The notes: generated from the letters alone by a model not told the origin. Numbered from the stretch's first letter, positions 1-8,332 are shown. The stretch: 64,000 bases of DNA from Runella slithyformis DSM 19594 (GCF_000218895.1 NC_015703.1:1425501-1489500), one strand, 5' to 3'. A program made the numbers and translations.

Positions 1-171
1 AATTTGGCGAAAACTCAGCAGCAATTAACTGCCAGTGTTACCGGCCAAACACCGGGTACACCGGGCACAACGGGTACAAATAATACCCTTCGGAATGTGC
101 TGATCGTAACGGGCGTGATTTCGATGGTAGTGATCATCGGGATCGTGATCTGGAAAGCGGTTAAGAAATAA
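1..171 (+). CDS. Partial C-terminally membrane-anchored protein
   Basis: This open frame enters from the left edge and ends at TAA 169-171, so only the last 56 residues are visible. They contain a Gly/Thr/Pro-rich linker (TPGTPGTTGT), then one hydrophobic helix of about 20 residues and a KAVKK basic end. The architecture (soluble part, flexible linker, C-terminal helix, Lys/Arg tail) is the same as in several genes that follow, so it probably belongs to the same set of element-encoded membrane proteins. The function is unknown. A rho-independent terminator follows at once. Confidence 0.7.
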   Translation, partial: NLAKTQQQLTASVTGQTPGTPGTTGTNNTLRNVLIVTGVISMVVIIGIVIWKAVKK

Positions 172-199
172 TTACGCTTAGGCGTCTATACTCATTGAA

Positions 200-230
200 A
201 AAGCCGTACCGATTGCGGTACGGCTTTTTT
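200..230 (+). terminator. Rho-independent terminator
   Basis: An 11-bp perfect stem (201-211 with 216-226) closes a four-base ATTG loop and is followed by a T run. It lies between the partial gene and the gene at 249. The next operon must therefore have its own promoter in the roughly 20 bases after it, or depend on read-through. Confidence 0.85.
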
Positions 231-248
231 ACTTAACAATCAGTTCTT

Positions 249-965
249 ATGTATACGGCGGGAATTTTATTAGAAAAGTTGAAAAAAGGCGGTGGAATAT
301 ATGCCAAAAAAGATGGTATTAAAGTCTATGCCACAACTGAAATTAATAGTGAATCCGTGCTTTTTGCTGCCGACACAAAAAACACTTATAGAAAATGGAA
401 AAAAGGTGACCAAATTGGCTATTTGGTGGAAAATTGGAATGGTGAATTTGTGTCTGCCAATGGAAGCCTCTGGTTGTTTTTGCCGGTAAAGTATTGGAGA
501 CGAAGAACTTTTGATTGGGTAAGAGATATAATGCCTGCATATCTCAGAATTGAAGATGATTCCTTTGTCATTGAATCTGATTTGAATGCAGTACTTGACG
601 ACGTTTTAAAAGACGAAAAATCTGAATTTGCCAAAGAACTTGAACTGTACACAAGCGGTCTGACAATTGCTCAACGCCCTTCTGACTTCTTTAAAGAAGG
701 TGAAAAATGGGTCTTAAAATTCACGAACGGAGCAACAGTTGATTTCGAAGAATACAAAAAACTTTCAAATGCCCAACGTGCCGCCTTTGGGACAGACTTA
801 AAAAACAACTTTAATGGCAATAACAACAGCGGTACAGGCAGCGGAACAAAAACAAGTTTTTTCACAACAACCAATGTTATTATAGGCGTCGGCATTTTGG
901 CGGCTTTAGGTATTGTGTTGTTTCTAATCTTTCGCAGAAATGGCAGAGTTACAAAAAGGCAGTAA
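249..965 (+). CDS. Tail-anchored protein with SH3-like N-terminal region, element operon
   Basis: A 238-residue protein without a signal peptide. The N-terminal 100 residues are beta-rich (KVYATTEI, DQIGYLVENW) and resemble the start of the next two proteins, suggesting a small SH3b-like fold. The middle is charged. A Gly/Asn/Ser/Thr linker precedes one transmembrane helix at about 207-229 and the tail RRNGRVTKRQ. The gene overlaps the next by 26 bases. The segment looks more AT-rich than its neighbours, which hints at mosaic origin. The role is unknown. From context it is probably a membrane-associated structural or entry protein, but this is inference. Confidence 0.75.
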   Translation: MYTAGILLEKLKKGGGIYAKKDGIKVYATTEINSESVLFAADTKNTYRKWKKGDQIGYLVENWNGEFVSANGSLWLFLPVKYWRRRTFDWVRDIMPAYLRIEDDSFVIESDLNAVLDDVLKDEKSEFAKELELYTSGLTIAQRPSDFFKEGEKWVLKFTNGATVDFEEYKKLSNAQRAAFGTDLKNNFNGNNNSGTGSGTKTSFFTTTNVIIGVGILAALGIVLFLIFRRNGRVTKRQ

Positions 966-1485
966 AATAACTGCTCGGAAAGATTCAAGCGTAAATGTAT
1001 TGGATTTTCCGGAGGGAAAGGGCCGTGTAATAGCCACGTTTGAGCCTCTTTCTCATGTGGGATATGCAGTTGATGAAACCGTATATTATGATCGTACCGG
1101 AAAAAATCCTACTTCCTACATCGAAGTGTTCTATTTCTCAGAAGATTCCTTTCTCCCTGTAGAAGTTGGATATGTTGATTATGATTCGGTAGATGTTGGA
1201 GAACCTGAATCCACAATCAATACTGACGATAAGACGCCAATCACAGATGATAAAGGGAATCCTGTTGATCCCTCAAAAAAAGGGGAAGGTATTGTCGTAA
1301 AAGGCCCAAATGGGGAAATAATCGTTGTTCTTCCACCGGAAAAAGATACCCCCCAAAAGGGATTTCCAAAATGGAAAGAACTTCCCATCTGGGCGAAGGC
1401 GGTCATTATCGGCGTTGCTGCAGTAATTGTGATCGTATCGGGGGTATGGATTTATCAACAGTTTAAAAAACCCACAAAGAAATGA
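940..1485 (+). CDS. Tail-anchored protein, paralogue-like neighbour of the 249 gene
   Basis: A 181-residue protein with no signal peptide. The N-terminal beta-rich part (KITARKDSSVNVLDFPEGKG, then HVGYAVDETVYY) matches the layout of the genes at 249 and 1482. An acidic Asp/Thr/Pro-rich region, a VVKGPNGEIIVVLP strand pair, one helix near residues 150-172 and a QQFKKPTKK tail follow. It starts inside the previous gene (26-base overlap) and ends in an ATGA overlap with the next, so translation is probably coupled. No known family was recognised. Confidence 0.75.
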   Translation: MAELQKGSKITARKDSSVNVLDFPEGKGRVIATFEPLSHVGYAVDETVYYDRTGKNPTSYIEVFYFSEDSFLPVEVGYVDYDSVDVGEPESTINTDDKTPITDDKGNPVDPSKKGEGIVVKGPNGEIIVVLPPEKDTPQKGFPKWKELPIWAKAVIIGVAAVIVIVSGVWIYQQFKKPTKK

Positions 1486-2153
1486 TGACGAATTCAAAAG
1501 CGGCCAAAACCCGCGTAGATAAGGATTTTAATGTAAACGGGTTTTGGTACGTATATGACCGCCCCAACGGAAAAATCGTTGGCAAAATAGCGGAAAACAC
1601 CCCGGCCGGTGTGATCATGCGCACGGATACAGGTACGCTCGTAAATGGTGAAGCCAACAATTGGGTATACCTCAAATTGTTCGTTCCCATCGGTACCTAC
1701 GCGTATGCCTACATGAAGGAAACGACCTTGTTTGAGGTGGTGCCCAAGTACACGTTCACCATTCAGTCAGGACGTAAAAACGTAAACGTACGTGACCTTC
1801 CCAATCAGACCACCTCGAAAGTGCTGAAAAAGCTGAACGGCGGTCAGATCGTAGGAAAGTCAAACGGAGACAAAGTGAACGGATTCATTCTGTTTGAGTT
1901 GGCTACAGGCGGTATCGGCTTTGTTTCGGAAAACTACGTAACTACCGTTTCCACGGAAAGAACGGACCCCGAAGTACCCAAACCGGCTGACCCGGCGGAT
2001 AAAACCACTACCGAAAAATCAGGGACGTGGATTAGTAATTTCTTTGGAGATGCCAACAAACAGGCCGTGAAATACAGTCTGTTGGGTGCCGGGGTTTTGT
2101 TGTTGGGGCTTCTGATCGGTTCACGCTTTAAAAAGAAGAAGAAAAACGCATGA
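1482..2153 (+). CDS. SH3b-like tail-anchored protein
   Basis: A 223-residue protein. Residues around 85-150 look like a bacterial SH3 (SH3b) domain: FTIQSGRKNVNVRDLPNQ, then VLKKLNGGQIVG and GFVSENYV. SH3b domains usually bind cell-wall peptides or glycans. A similar beta-rich unit precedes it. A Pro/Asp/Thr linker leads to one helix at about 195-215 and the strongly basic end FKKKKKNA. It has no signal peptide. The start overlaps the previous stop as ATGA; a second ATG lies three bases later. A wall-binding, membrane-anchored role is inference. Confidence 0.75.
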   Translation: MMTNSKAAKTRVDKDFNVNGFWYVYDRPNGKIVGKIAENTPAGVIMRTDTGTLVNGEANNWVYLKLFVPIGTYAYAYMKETTLFEVVPKYTFTIQSGRKNVNVRDLPNQTTSKVLKKLNGGQIVGKSNGDKVNGFILFELATGGIGFVSENYVTTVSTERTDPEVPKPADPADKTTTEKSGTWISNFFGDANKQAVKYSLLGAGVLLLGLLIGSRFKKKKKNA

Positions 2154-2575
2154 AAGCCCTATTAATTCTCAAAAAAGCCTTCTCCTCTAAGCCCTTACAA
2201 TGGATTTTCCTGATCCTTTTGGTAGTTGGATTGATCTATTTTATCGGCAGATACATTGGCCGAAATTCATTTTCGGACTATAAGCCTAAAGCCCTGCCGG
2301 AAGATCCTGATTGGAGCCCGGACATTTACGTCGAACAGGCATGGAGTGCCTTGGACGGATGGACCGATTTAAGTTCTACCAAAGAAGAACTGTTCGTGTC
2401 CTTAATGGCTCTCTCTGACCGTCAGTTGACCCAGGTGTATAATCTGTACAACAGTCGCTACGGTAAACAGGACGGTTTGACCCTTACGCGGAAAATTGAC
2501 GAAGAATCAAACGTGTTTTGGACCGGCCGTAGAAATGACCTTGTAAAACGTCTCAGATCACTCAAACTCATTTAA
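2150..2575 (+). CDS. Small protein with N-terminal membrane helix and annexin-like repeat pattern
   Basis: A 141-residue protein with one N-terminal membrane helix (about 18-35, WIFLILLVVGLIYFIG) preceded by basic residues. The soluble C-terminal part reads STKEELFVSLMALSDRQL, then VYNLYNSRYGK and LTRKIDEE. This spacing resembles the repeat of annexins and annexin-like bacterial proteins (GTDEEAI...L, YxxxYG). The resemblance was judged by eye and is weak. It starts in an ATGA overlap with the previous gene and ends one base before the next gene. Function unknown. Confidence 0.65.
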   Translation: MKALLILKKAFSSKPLQWIFLILLVVGLIYFIGRYIGRNSFSDYKPKALPEDPDWSPDIYVEQAWSALDGWTDLSSTKEELFVSLMALSDRQLTQVYNLYNSRYGKQDGLTLTRKIDEESNVFWTGRRNDLVKRLRSLKLI

Positions 2576-2576
2576 G

Positions 2577-2759
2577 ATGGATTTAGTAAAAGTTTTGGAA
2601 AACATAGACCGTATCAGCAAAGACGGGGTTCCGTTCAATGTATCGGTCGAAACGCAAACGCTCAGAACGTCCGGAGCGTACATCATAGGCGGTTTGGCCT
2701 TGTGTGGTTTCATAACGGGTATCATCGTTGCCATTGCCATTCTGATCAGCAAAAAGTAA
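2577..2759 (+). CDS. 60-residue membrane protein with C-terminal helix
   Basis: A very small protein with a 32-residue polar, acidic/basic N-terminal part and one long hydrophobic helix (about 33-57, Gly- and Ile-rich) ending in SKK. In size and charge order it resembles small phage membrane or coat proteins, but no family was recognised. It starts one base after the previous stop and belongs to the same operon. Confidence 0.65.
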   Translation: MDLVKVLENIDRISKDGVPFNVSVETQTLRTSGAYIIGGLALCGFITGIIVAIAILISKK

Positions 2760-2815
2760 AACCGTGACTCAGCTTAGACAAACAGTCCAGGTAAACTCAC
2801 ACAAACTCTATTGTC

Positions 2816-3340
2816 ATGGCCTTAACTGCAATTGATTGGGCAAATGCCGCCGCCCGTCTGAAATGTACGGTTTCCATCATAAGGGCCGTAGCCCAAAAAG
2901 AAAGTTCGGGCAAAGGTTTCTATGTGACCGGTGCATTGAAACAACGTTTTGAGCCCCATATTTTCAAACGTCGTACCGGACAAACGGCCTCAAGCTATGT
3001 AGTAGCCTACGCACTCAACCCGGTTGAGGCTATGAATTCTACCAGTTGGGGGATGTTCCAGATCATGGGGTTTAATTTCAAAGCGGCCGGGTATTCGTCA
3101 GTAGAGGCGATGTTGGCCGATTACAGAAAAGGCGAAAAACAACAGCTTAACAGCTTCGTAACGCTGATCCTTGATTGGGGCTTGGATGATGAACTAAGAA
3201 ACAAAAAATACGCCGCTTTTGCGGCTCGTTACAACGGTCCAAAATACTCCATCAACAACTACGATGTAGACTTGGAAAAGTTCGACAAACAGTTTGCGGC
3301 CAATCCGTTGCCCGAAACCGCCGACGAAAAAAAAAAGTAA
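2816..3340 (+). CDS. N-acetylmuramidase (peptidoglycan lysin), zero-frame product
   Basis: A 174-residue protein matching the N-acetylmuramidase family (DUF3380/PF11860): KESSGKGFYVTGALKQRFEP, then HIFKRRTG, NSTSWGMFQIMGFN, and FAARYNGP near the end. KESSG carries the likely catalytic Glu, and SWGMFQIMG and ARYNGP are typical of the fold. The enzyme cleaves the glycan strands of peptidoglycan. There is no signal peptide, so the short form could act as an endolysin released through the holin encoded at 7835. The frame ends at ...DEKKK-stop, directly on a ten-A tract (see the frameshift feature), which suggests a longer anchored form as well. Confidence 0.88.
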   Translation: MALTAIDWANAAARLKCTVSIIRAVAQKESSGKGFYVTGALKQRFEPHIFKRRTGQTASSYVVAYALNPVEAMNSTSWGMFQIMGFNFKAAGYSSVEAMLADYRKGEKQQLNSFVTLILDWGLDDELRNKKYAAFAARYNGPKYSINNYDVDLEKFDKQFAANPLPETADEKKK

Positions 3341-3474
3341 GTAGTGGCATTTGGATAGCGGCAGGCATCGGGATCATTGTATTGGGTGCCGGTTCTTACC
3401 TCTATTTTTCAGGCCGTTGGCCCTCGTTTTGGCAGTCAGTTCAACGAAGTACCAAACAATTTTTACCGACATGA
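3327..3474 (+). other. Candidate programmed -1 frameshift giving a membrane-anchored muramidase
   Basis: Ten A residues (3327-3336) followed by G form an in-frame A_AAA_AAG heptamer (3331-3337), the dnaX-type slippery sequence, right before TAA 3338-3340. After a -1 shift the frame reads 45 more codons to TGA 3472-3474: VSSGIWIAAGIGIIVLGAGS, then YLYFSGRWPSFWQ and a basic end. This is one membrane helix plus a short tail, matching the other proteins of the operon. The stop overlaps the next ATG as ATGA, as in other junctions here. The fused product would have 219 residues. RNA-polymerase slippage adding one A would give the same protein. Confidence 0.72.
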
Positions 3475-3578
3475 AAAAAAATAGAATCGGCTGGCTGATC
3501 ACAATTCTGTTTATCACCGCCACGGGTCTGACCATCTGGTCCAACATCCTGAACATCCGTTCCTATCTGAAAAAATAA
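3471..3578 (+). CDS. 35-residue membrane protein
   Basis: Starts at ATG 3471, overlapping the stop of the shifted muramidase frame, and ends in a one-base TAATG overlap with the next gene. The protein is MKKNRIGW, one hydrophobic helix (LITILFITATGLTIW) and a short polar end SYLKK. Overlaps at both ends support it as a real gene. Function unknown; a minor membrane component or a lysis regulator are both possible. An upstream ATG at 3351 in the same frame gives a longer reading that lies inside the shifted muramidase frame and is less likely. Confidence 0.6.
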   Translation: MKKNRIGWLITILFITATGLTIWSNILNIRSYLKK

Positions 3579-5791
3579 TGAAAAAGCTACTGACATTCCT
3601 CTTATTGCTTTTCAGTGCCGTTTCTTCATTTGGTCAGTTGATCATTGAAGGCAACGGCCAAAAGATAAGCCTTCCCGCCGGTACGTATACCCTGAAAGTA
3701 GGCGGTGAAGAAAAGCCCCCTTGCGGATGTGATTCTCCCGGGTGGAATCTCTTGAGCATCGACCAAAAAAGCGGTGACCTATATACCGTAGCGTTCAACG
3801 CCTGTAACGTCAATCCGTTTGACTGGAAAATTCAAAAAGACGGAAAAACCCTGAAAACCGGTACCGTGATTCCCACGGGTCCACGGGTTGACGTGAATCT
3901 TTCCGGCCTCGCTGATGGGGGGTATGAAATGCTGGCTACGTCTGCCAATTGTGAAGGTGCAGCGCGGTTAAAATTTGAGATTTCACACTCCATTTCAGAC
4001 CGAACCAACGAAGGAGCGGTACGACTGACGCCGCTACGTGATCCGTTATTACCCAACGAATGTAAGTCGGGCAACTACGTTCTTCGGTACGTAGAGTCAC
4101 GGCCGGATGATCATTTAGATTTGAAAATTGAAGAACGTAACGGCCAACTCTATCTGAGTGATGTTGGCACCTCGTTACAATCTGCCAACTATACGCTGAA
4201 CGGTTGGAGTGATCCGGAAAACGCGGGAAAACTGGAAAACGAAGCCATTCAGCCGTACACGCTGTACCACGTTGTAAAGTATTCCATTGATGCCCCGATT
4301 CGGGATTGGTGGCGTTCAATGTATGCCCCCCGTGCCAATGCCAAACGCAGTGAGTTGTTTTTCTACGTGGTGCCCCAAAGTGAGAACTGGAACCCTGCCG
4401 GGGACTCCAACAATCCGATAGGACGCCCTGCCGCTTTTGCCAAAATTCCCGCTTTCAAACTCAAAAACCGCGTGTATGGGTTTGAGTATGATTTTAAGGA
4501 CGAATCAGGCGCAAGGTTGGATGATTTGGATATAACGTTCAACCGAAAACAAGGCAAAAAACACCTGAAACTATACTCGGGGTATTTGAGTGATTACCTC
4601 CGTAAACTCCCGGTACGAAAAGGATTTGAGGATTTGACCGAATCGGAGTGCATAGATTTTGCCAACAGCTTGCCGATTGAACTGATCGTTGCCTTTGATA
4701 TTGAGCCCGGACAGGGCAGCGAATGGATGATCAACTATGACGGTCCGAATTTTGGCCGAAACATGGGAATTGTGATTGAAAGGCTGAAAGAACGCGGGGC
4801 ATTGGCCTATAACTGGTTGGATATACCCTCACAGTCACCGAATGTTCTGACACTCGACAATGTAAGCCTAAATGCGCATGGTAATTTTGGCTCTGATAAC
4901 GCCCAAATCGGCAAGTACAAAGAAGCCTACAGCCGTATTGGTGACATTCAAAAGCGTTACAATCCCTACAGCGTCATTTCGACCGGGTACGGATACAACA
5001 GCTATGATTATAATCTGAGCCCCACCGATGGTAACGGTCAAAACCTTAGCCCTCAACTTACTTATTTGAAGTCGCTTGATGCTTCGGAGTTGTGGGGCCG
5101 CGTTTTTTCTGACAAAGATCAGGTGTATTTCTCATGGCCGTTCATGGAGTTTGACGGGATATTCCCTCAAAATCATGTGGTTGAAATCCCCGAATTTGGA
5201 GCCCGTGCCCGTCGTACTGACAATAAGACACTGTATGCCCCTTCTCAATGGCAGGATAATTTGACCCTCGGTTTGCTAAGATCAAAGTACCTTTTCTATT
5301 GGAGCCCCGGGCCGGTTGGCTGGAATCCCGCCAACGTTTCGAGTTATAACAACACGTATACCAACGGTTTTTCAGTCTGGACCTATGAAAAGGGAAAAAC
5401 GCCCGAAACGGGAAGATTTTACATTGGTAAGGAAGCGATGGCCGTCAATGCCACGATCAAAGCCGCTTATCAATTCTCGCTGATACAGGATGCCACGGAT
5501 GGGAAACTATACGCCCCTTCATTCAGCTACAGCCGCGCCGCCAAAGATGGCAGTAGGCCCGTGGCAAAGGACGTGCCCGAAATCGTGGACGGAAGTTGGT
5601 ACGTGACGGCGCTGATGGAGCGTCGACCTTTCACACTGATTGCCGAAAACAACGGAAAATCTATAGTCTTCTTCCAGGACGTATTCGCACGGCCCGGCCG
5701 CTTCACCAAGTTTCAATTTGTGTATGCAGGCAAAACCTATGAAGGTGTGAGCGAAGGGAACCGGCTGTTTATAGCCTACTTAAAACAATGA
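3578..5791 (+). CDS. Large secreted protein of unknown function (737 aa)
   Basis: The N-terminus is a clear Sec signal peptide (MKKLLTFLLLLFSAVSSFGQ). The first part has two beta-sandwich-like regions with Cys residues (PPCGCDSPGW; SANCEGAARL). The middle and C-terminal parts contain segments such as IELIVAFDIEPG and ALAYNWLDIPS, Tyr/Trp/Gly-rich loops and a final beta-rich domain. A TIM-barrel, glycosidase-like core is possible but no catalytic signature could be named. The protein has no C-terminal anchor. In this operon an exported adhesin or glycan-degrading factor is plausible. It is the largest product of the element in view. Confidence 0.7.
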   Translation: MKKLLTFLLLLFSAVSSFGQLIIEGNGQKISLPAGTYTLKVGGEEKPPCGCDSPGWNLLSIDQKSGDLYTVAFNACNVNPFDWKIQKDGKTLKTGTVIPTGPRVDVNLSGLADGGYEMLATSANCEGAARLKFEISHSISDRTNEGAVRLTPLRDPLLPNECKSGNYVLRYVESRPDDHLDLKIEERNGQLYLSDVGTSLQSANYTLNGWSDPENAGKLENEAIQPYTLYHVVKYSIDAPIRDWWRSMYAPRANAKRSELFFYVVPQSENWNPAGDSNNPIGRPAAFAKIPAFKLKNRVYGFEYDFKDESGARLDDLDITFNRKQGKKHLKLYSGYLSDYLRKLPVRKGFEDLTESECIDFANSLPIELIVAFDIEPGQGSEWMINYDGPNFGRNMGIVIERLKERGALAYNWLDIPSQSPNVLTLDNVSLNAHGNFGSDNAQIGKYKEAYSRIGDIQKRYNPYSVISTGYGYNSYDYNLSPTDGNGQNLSPQLTYLKSLDASELWGRVFSDKDQVYFSWPFMEFDGIFPQNHVVEIPEFGARARRTDNKTLYAPSQWQDNLTLGLLRSKYLFYWSPGPVGWNPANVSSYNNTYTNGFSVWTYEKGKTPETGRFYIGKEAMAVNATIKAAYQFSLIQDATDGKLYAPSFSYSRAAKDGSRPVAKDVPEIVDGSWYVTALMERRPFTLIAENNGKSIVFFQDVFARPGRFTKFQFVYAGKTYEGVSEGNRLFIAYLKQ

Positions 5792-5800
5792 ACAAAGGCT

Positions 5801-6049
5801 ATGAAAACCGTGAATTGGTGGTGGATTTTATGGGGAATTGTGGTGTTGATATTGGGAGTATTAGGCATTAGTTATGCTCAGAAATCAGTAAAGAGGAAAG
5901 AAAAAAAAACGATTGCCCCAACTTTAGCCGCTGCATTAAATACGAATCAGACAATTTTGCTTTCTCTTAGTTTGAATCGTTCTAAAGGTGTAGTTGAGGC
6001 CGATAATAAAGAGTTCTCAGAGAATGAATTTAGTAGTGAATTTGCATGA
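5801..6049 (+). CDS. Small protein with N-terminal membrane helix (82 aa)
   Basis: The start MKTVNWWWILWGIVVLILGV is one membrane helix, followed by a basic stretch (KSVKRKEKKT) and a polar, Asn/Ser-rich remainder. It ends in an ATGA overlap with the next gene and begins nine bases after the 737-residue gene. From here to 7821 the DNA looks more AT-rich than the flanks. No function can be assigned. Confidence 0.6.
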   Translation: MKTVNWWWILWGIVVLILGVLGISYAQKSVKRKEKKTIAPTLAAALNTNQTILLSLSLNRSKGVVEADNKEFSENEFSSEFA

Positions 6050-7821
6050 TAATTAACATTTTAAAAAGTATGAAAAAGCTATTTTTATTGATTTTCTTAA
6101 TTGCCGGAAAAATCAATGCTCAGAATAAATTAAGTACTGAAAATTCTGTAAGGCAGAGGATTATAAAACCGGGAGTAAAAATTACGGCAGATGACATACA
6201 AAATGCCTTTAATCGTGTTATTGCTTTTTCCGATTCAATAAAGAATAGAAATACTCATTATGGGGTTCAGGATGTAAATACTATTATTAGTTATAATGTA
6301 GAAAAATATTCTGAGAAATTAGGGCAGTACGTTAGTTCAACAGGCACAAACATAAACGCAGGTACAAAATTTGTATGCTTTGCTGCAACGCAAAACGACA
6401 GCATTTGGGTTTCATCGGTAACAAATGGCAGTGCGGTTCATCTTGCGCGTTTTTTTGGCGCTAACAATAATTATATAGGTCAACAGGACGTCGGTATAGA
6501 TGGCGTTGATTTGGTTTGGGCCGAGAGAAAATTAAATATACCATCGGGAACTACACGTATAGTTATTAATTGCCGATCCGACAAAAATGTGATTATTAAA
6601 CGGAGGTCTGTAGGATTTAATGCTCTGGCCTCACCCCAAAATTATCAACTTGTGAATGTGCCTGTTGTGAGCGGTTTTTACATGGGCAAGACAGGGTCGG
6701 AAACCAAGAACAGTACACGGAAATATTGCCTTTTTGGGGTTAATCCGGGAGATCGACTAAGGATTACAAGTAACATAAGCGGCGATCCTATTGCGCTCGT
6801 TGTGTACAAAGACAGTATCGGAAATTATGTCTCGCATGATCAGGTTGGAACGAATGGCGTTACCAGTGCATTCACGAATTACGAAACTACAGTCCCTTCT
6901 AGAGCAAGTATCGCATACGTGAATGGAGGGGCTGCTGCGGATATTATGCTTATCGAACGCTCTTCGAACAGACAGCCGACACAGTGGGAGGGTTATTACG
7001 TACTGTGGCTGGGAACGTCGATTCCGGAAGGCGGTTATTATCCGTTTGCCGCACCCGCGCTGTTAGGCGCGGCTGGCATTAACAGGGCTAAGGGAAGCTC
7101 TGTTGTTAGGATTGCGAACTCAAGCGGAACAATAACAGGCATTCCCTACGAAAACTATCTCTATTCCTTGGGGCATACAATTAGCGAAAAAATTTCGATA
7201 ATTAACAATTGGTCTACAATACGCAGTAGCCTTGCCGGAACAACTCCGGCTAGTCTAAGCCCTGCCGATACGTCGCTTATTATAGGATGCTCTTACCAAA
7301 AACGATTATTGCCCTATTTGGACGGAACACTCCCGATGCCAAGTTTATTTGTGCTGGATCATGGGCGTAATGATAATTTCGGCAGCGACAACGATTCACT
7401 ATGGACGAAAACGCCTATCTCTTCACAAAGGCTAAATCGCAACACTTTTATGGGCGCAACAAACGTACTTATAGAACTTATTTACCGGTATAATCCACGT
7501 GCAAGAATTGTCATAATAAGCCACAACACCAACAAAGGCAGTTGGGCTCGTGTTGTTAACGGGCAACGATTACTTGCAGAGTATTGGAATTTGCCATTTT
7601 TGGATCTTTCTCAAAAACTGGGTTGGTCTGACCAATTGGCACCGGGTTCTCAATCGCTTTGGGCAAGCTCCCCGTGGTCACTCTACACGTTCGGCCAAAA
7701 TACTTCCTTGGATATGTCGCTATATCGAATTTGGAACCCGGATGGAACACATCTTTATACATCCTGGAGCAGACAACTAGTTACAAATGTATGCTTTGAG
7801 TTTTTAAGAGGCTTGTATTAA
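6046..7821 (+). CDS. Secreted SGNH/GDSL-family hydrolase with N-terminal beta domains
   Basis: A protein of up to 591 residues. The Sec signal is MKKLLF-like (MKKLFLLIFLIAGKINAQ) and begins at an internal Met (6070); the ATG at 6046 is in ATGA overlap with the previous gene, so either start is possible. The first 300 residues look like two beta-sandwich modules. SGNH blocks are visible: WLGTSIPEGG (Ser about 325), DHGRNDN (Gly440, Asn442) and DGTHLY (Asp566, His569). The family removes acyl groups from glycans or lipids. Phages use such esterases in spikes and fibres to strip O-acetyl groups. Deacylation of surface polysaccharide during entry is inference. Confidence 0.8.
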   Translation: MIINILKSMKKLFLLIFLIAGKINAQNKLSTENSVRQRIIKPGVKITADDIQNAFNRVIAFSDSIKNRNTHYGVQDVNTIISYNVEKYSEKLGQYVSSTGTNINAGTKFVCFAATQNDSIWVSSVTNGSAVHLARFFGANNNYIGQQDVGIDGVDLVWAERKLNIPSGTTRIVINCRSDKNVIIKRRSVGFNALASPQNYQLVNVPVVSGFYMGKTGSETKNSTRKYCLFGVNPGDRLRITSNISGDPIALVVYKDSIGNYVSHDQVGTNGVTSAFTNYETTVPSRASIAYVNGGAAADIMLIERSSNRQPTQWEGYYVLWLGTSIPEGGYYPFAAPALLGAAGINRAKGSSVVRIANSSGTITGIPYENYLYSLGHTISEKISIINNWSTIRSSLAGTTPASLSPADTSLIIGCSYQKRLLPYLDGTLPMPSLFVLDHGRNDNFGSDNDSLWTKTPISSQRLNRNTFMGATNVLIELIYRYNPRARIVIISHNTNKGSWARVVNGQRLLAEYWNLPFLDLSQKLGWSDQLAPGSQSLWASSPWSLYTFGQNTSLDMSLYRIWNPDGTHLYTSWSRQLVTNVCFEFLRGLY

Positions 7822-7834
7822 AATTATCATTCTA

Positions 7835-8332
7835 ATGAAAACTACCTTCCTAAAATACCTCAACCCCTTGTTTGAGTACGTTCAGTTCAACATGAAACTT
7901 ACCACAATCTTAATTGTGGGAATACTGACCGCCTTGAAACAGTTCATTATTCGGTACATCTTTGATGATACGGAATACCTGATTTCGTTTGTGATTCTTT
8001 CTTTTATCTACATTCTTTCCGGCGCTGTGAAAGCACATGTAAAGGGTGAATTTCGAATACATCTCTTTTTCGGAAAAATAATCCTGAAAGTGGTGAGTTA
8101 TATCATTTTCATCGGAGGTATCAGCACCTTCGTCAAAATGCAGGTGAAAGGTCATGCGGTTGACTGGGCAAGTTCGGTTGACTCTTACCTCTATATCACC
8201 GCAGCTGCCAACGTCTTTTTCAATACCATCAAAAATGTGATCATCATCAACCCGGGGCTTCTTCCTGAAAAAGTGGAAAAATGGTTTCAGGAAGGAGCCG
8301 AAGCCGGAACCTTAACCAAACCCAACCTATGA
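7835..8332 (+). CDS. Holin-like membrane protein (phage_holin_4 type)
   Basis: A 165-residue protein with about four hydrophobic stretches: TTILIVGILTALKQFII, YLISFVILSFIYILSGAVKA, ILKVVSYIIFIGGIS and YITAAANVFFNTIKNVIII. An amphipathic C-terminal tail follows. Size, helix spacing and the ending (LLPEKVEKWFQEGAE) resemble the Phage_holin_4_1 family common in Bacteroidota prophages. Holins form inner-membrane holes that release the endolysin. It is translationally coupled (ATGA) to the lipoprotein gene, giving holin then spanin-like genes. The muramidase is encoded upstream in the same operon. Confidence 0.78.
   Translation: MKTTFLKYLNPLFEYVQFNMKLTTILIVGILTALKQFIIRYIFDDTEYLISFVILSFIYILSGAVKAHVKGEFRIHLFFGKIILKVVSYIIFIGGISTFVKMQVKGHAVDWASSVDSYLYITAAANVFFNTIKNVIIINPGLLPEKVEKWFQEGAEAGTLTKPNL

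Noticed and set aside
1-13. The first 13 bases of the window also occur inside the 30-bp palindrome (12267-12279 region), suggesting an attachment-site repeat.
   Set aside because: At the window start the bases are ordinary codons of a gene, the match is short, and the palindrome is over 2 kb from the integrase end. It is probably chance.
3351-3470. Upstream extension of the 35-residue membrane protein (frame open from 3351).
   Set aside because: The extra residues are rich in His, Arg and Cys with no pattern. The same bases encode a clean membrane helix in the -1 muramidase frame that ends exactly at the ATG 3471.
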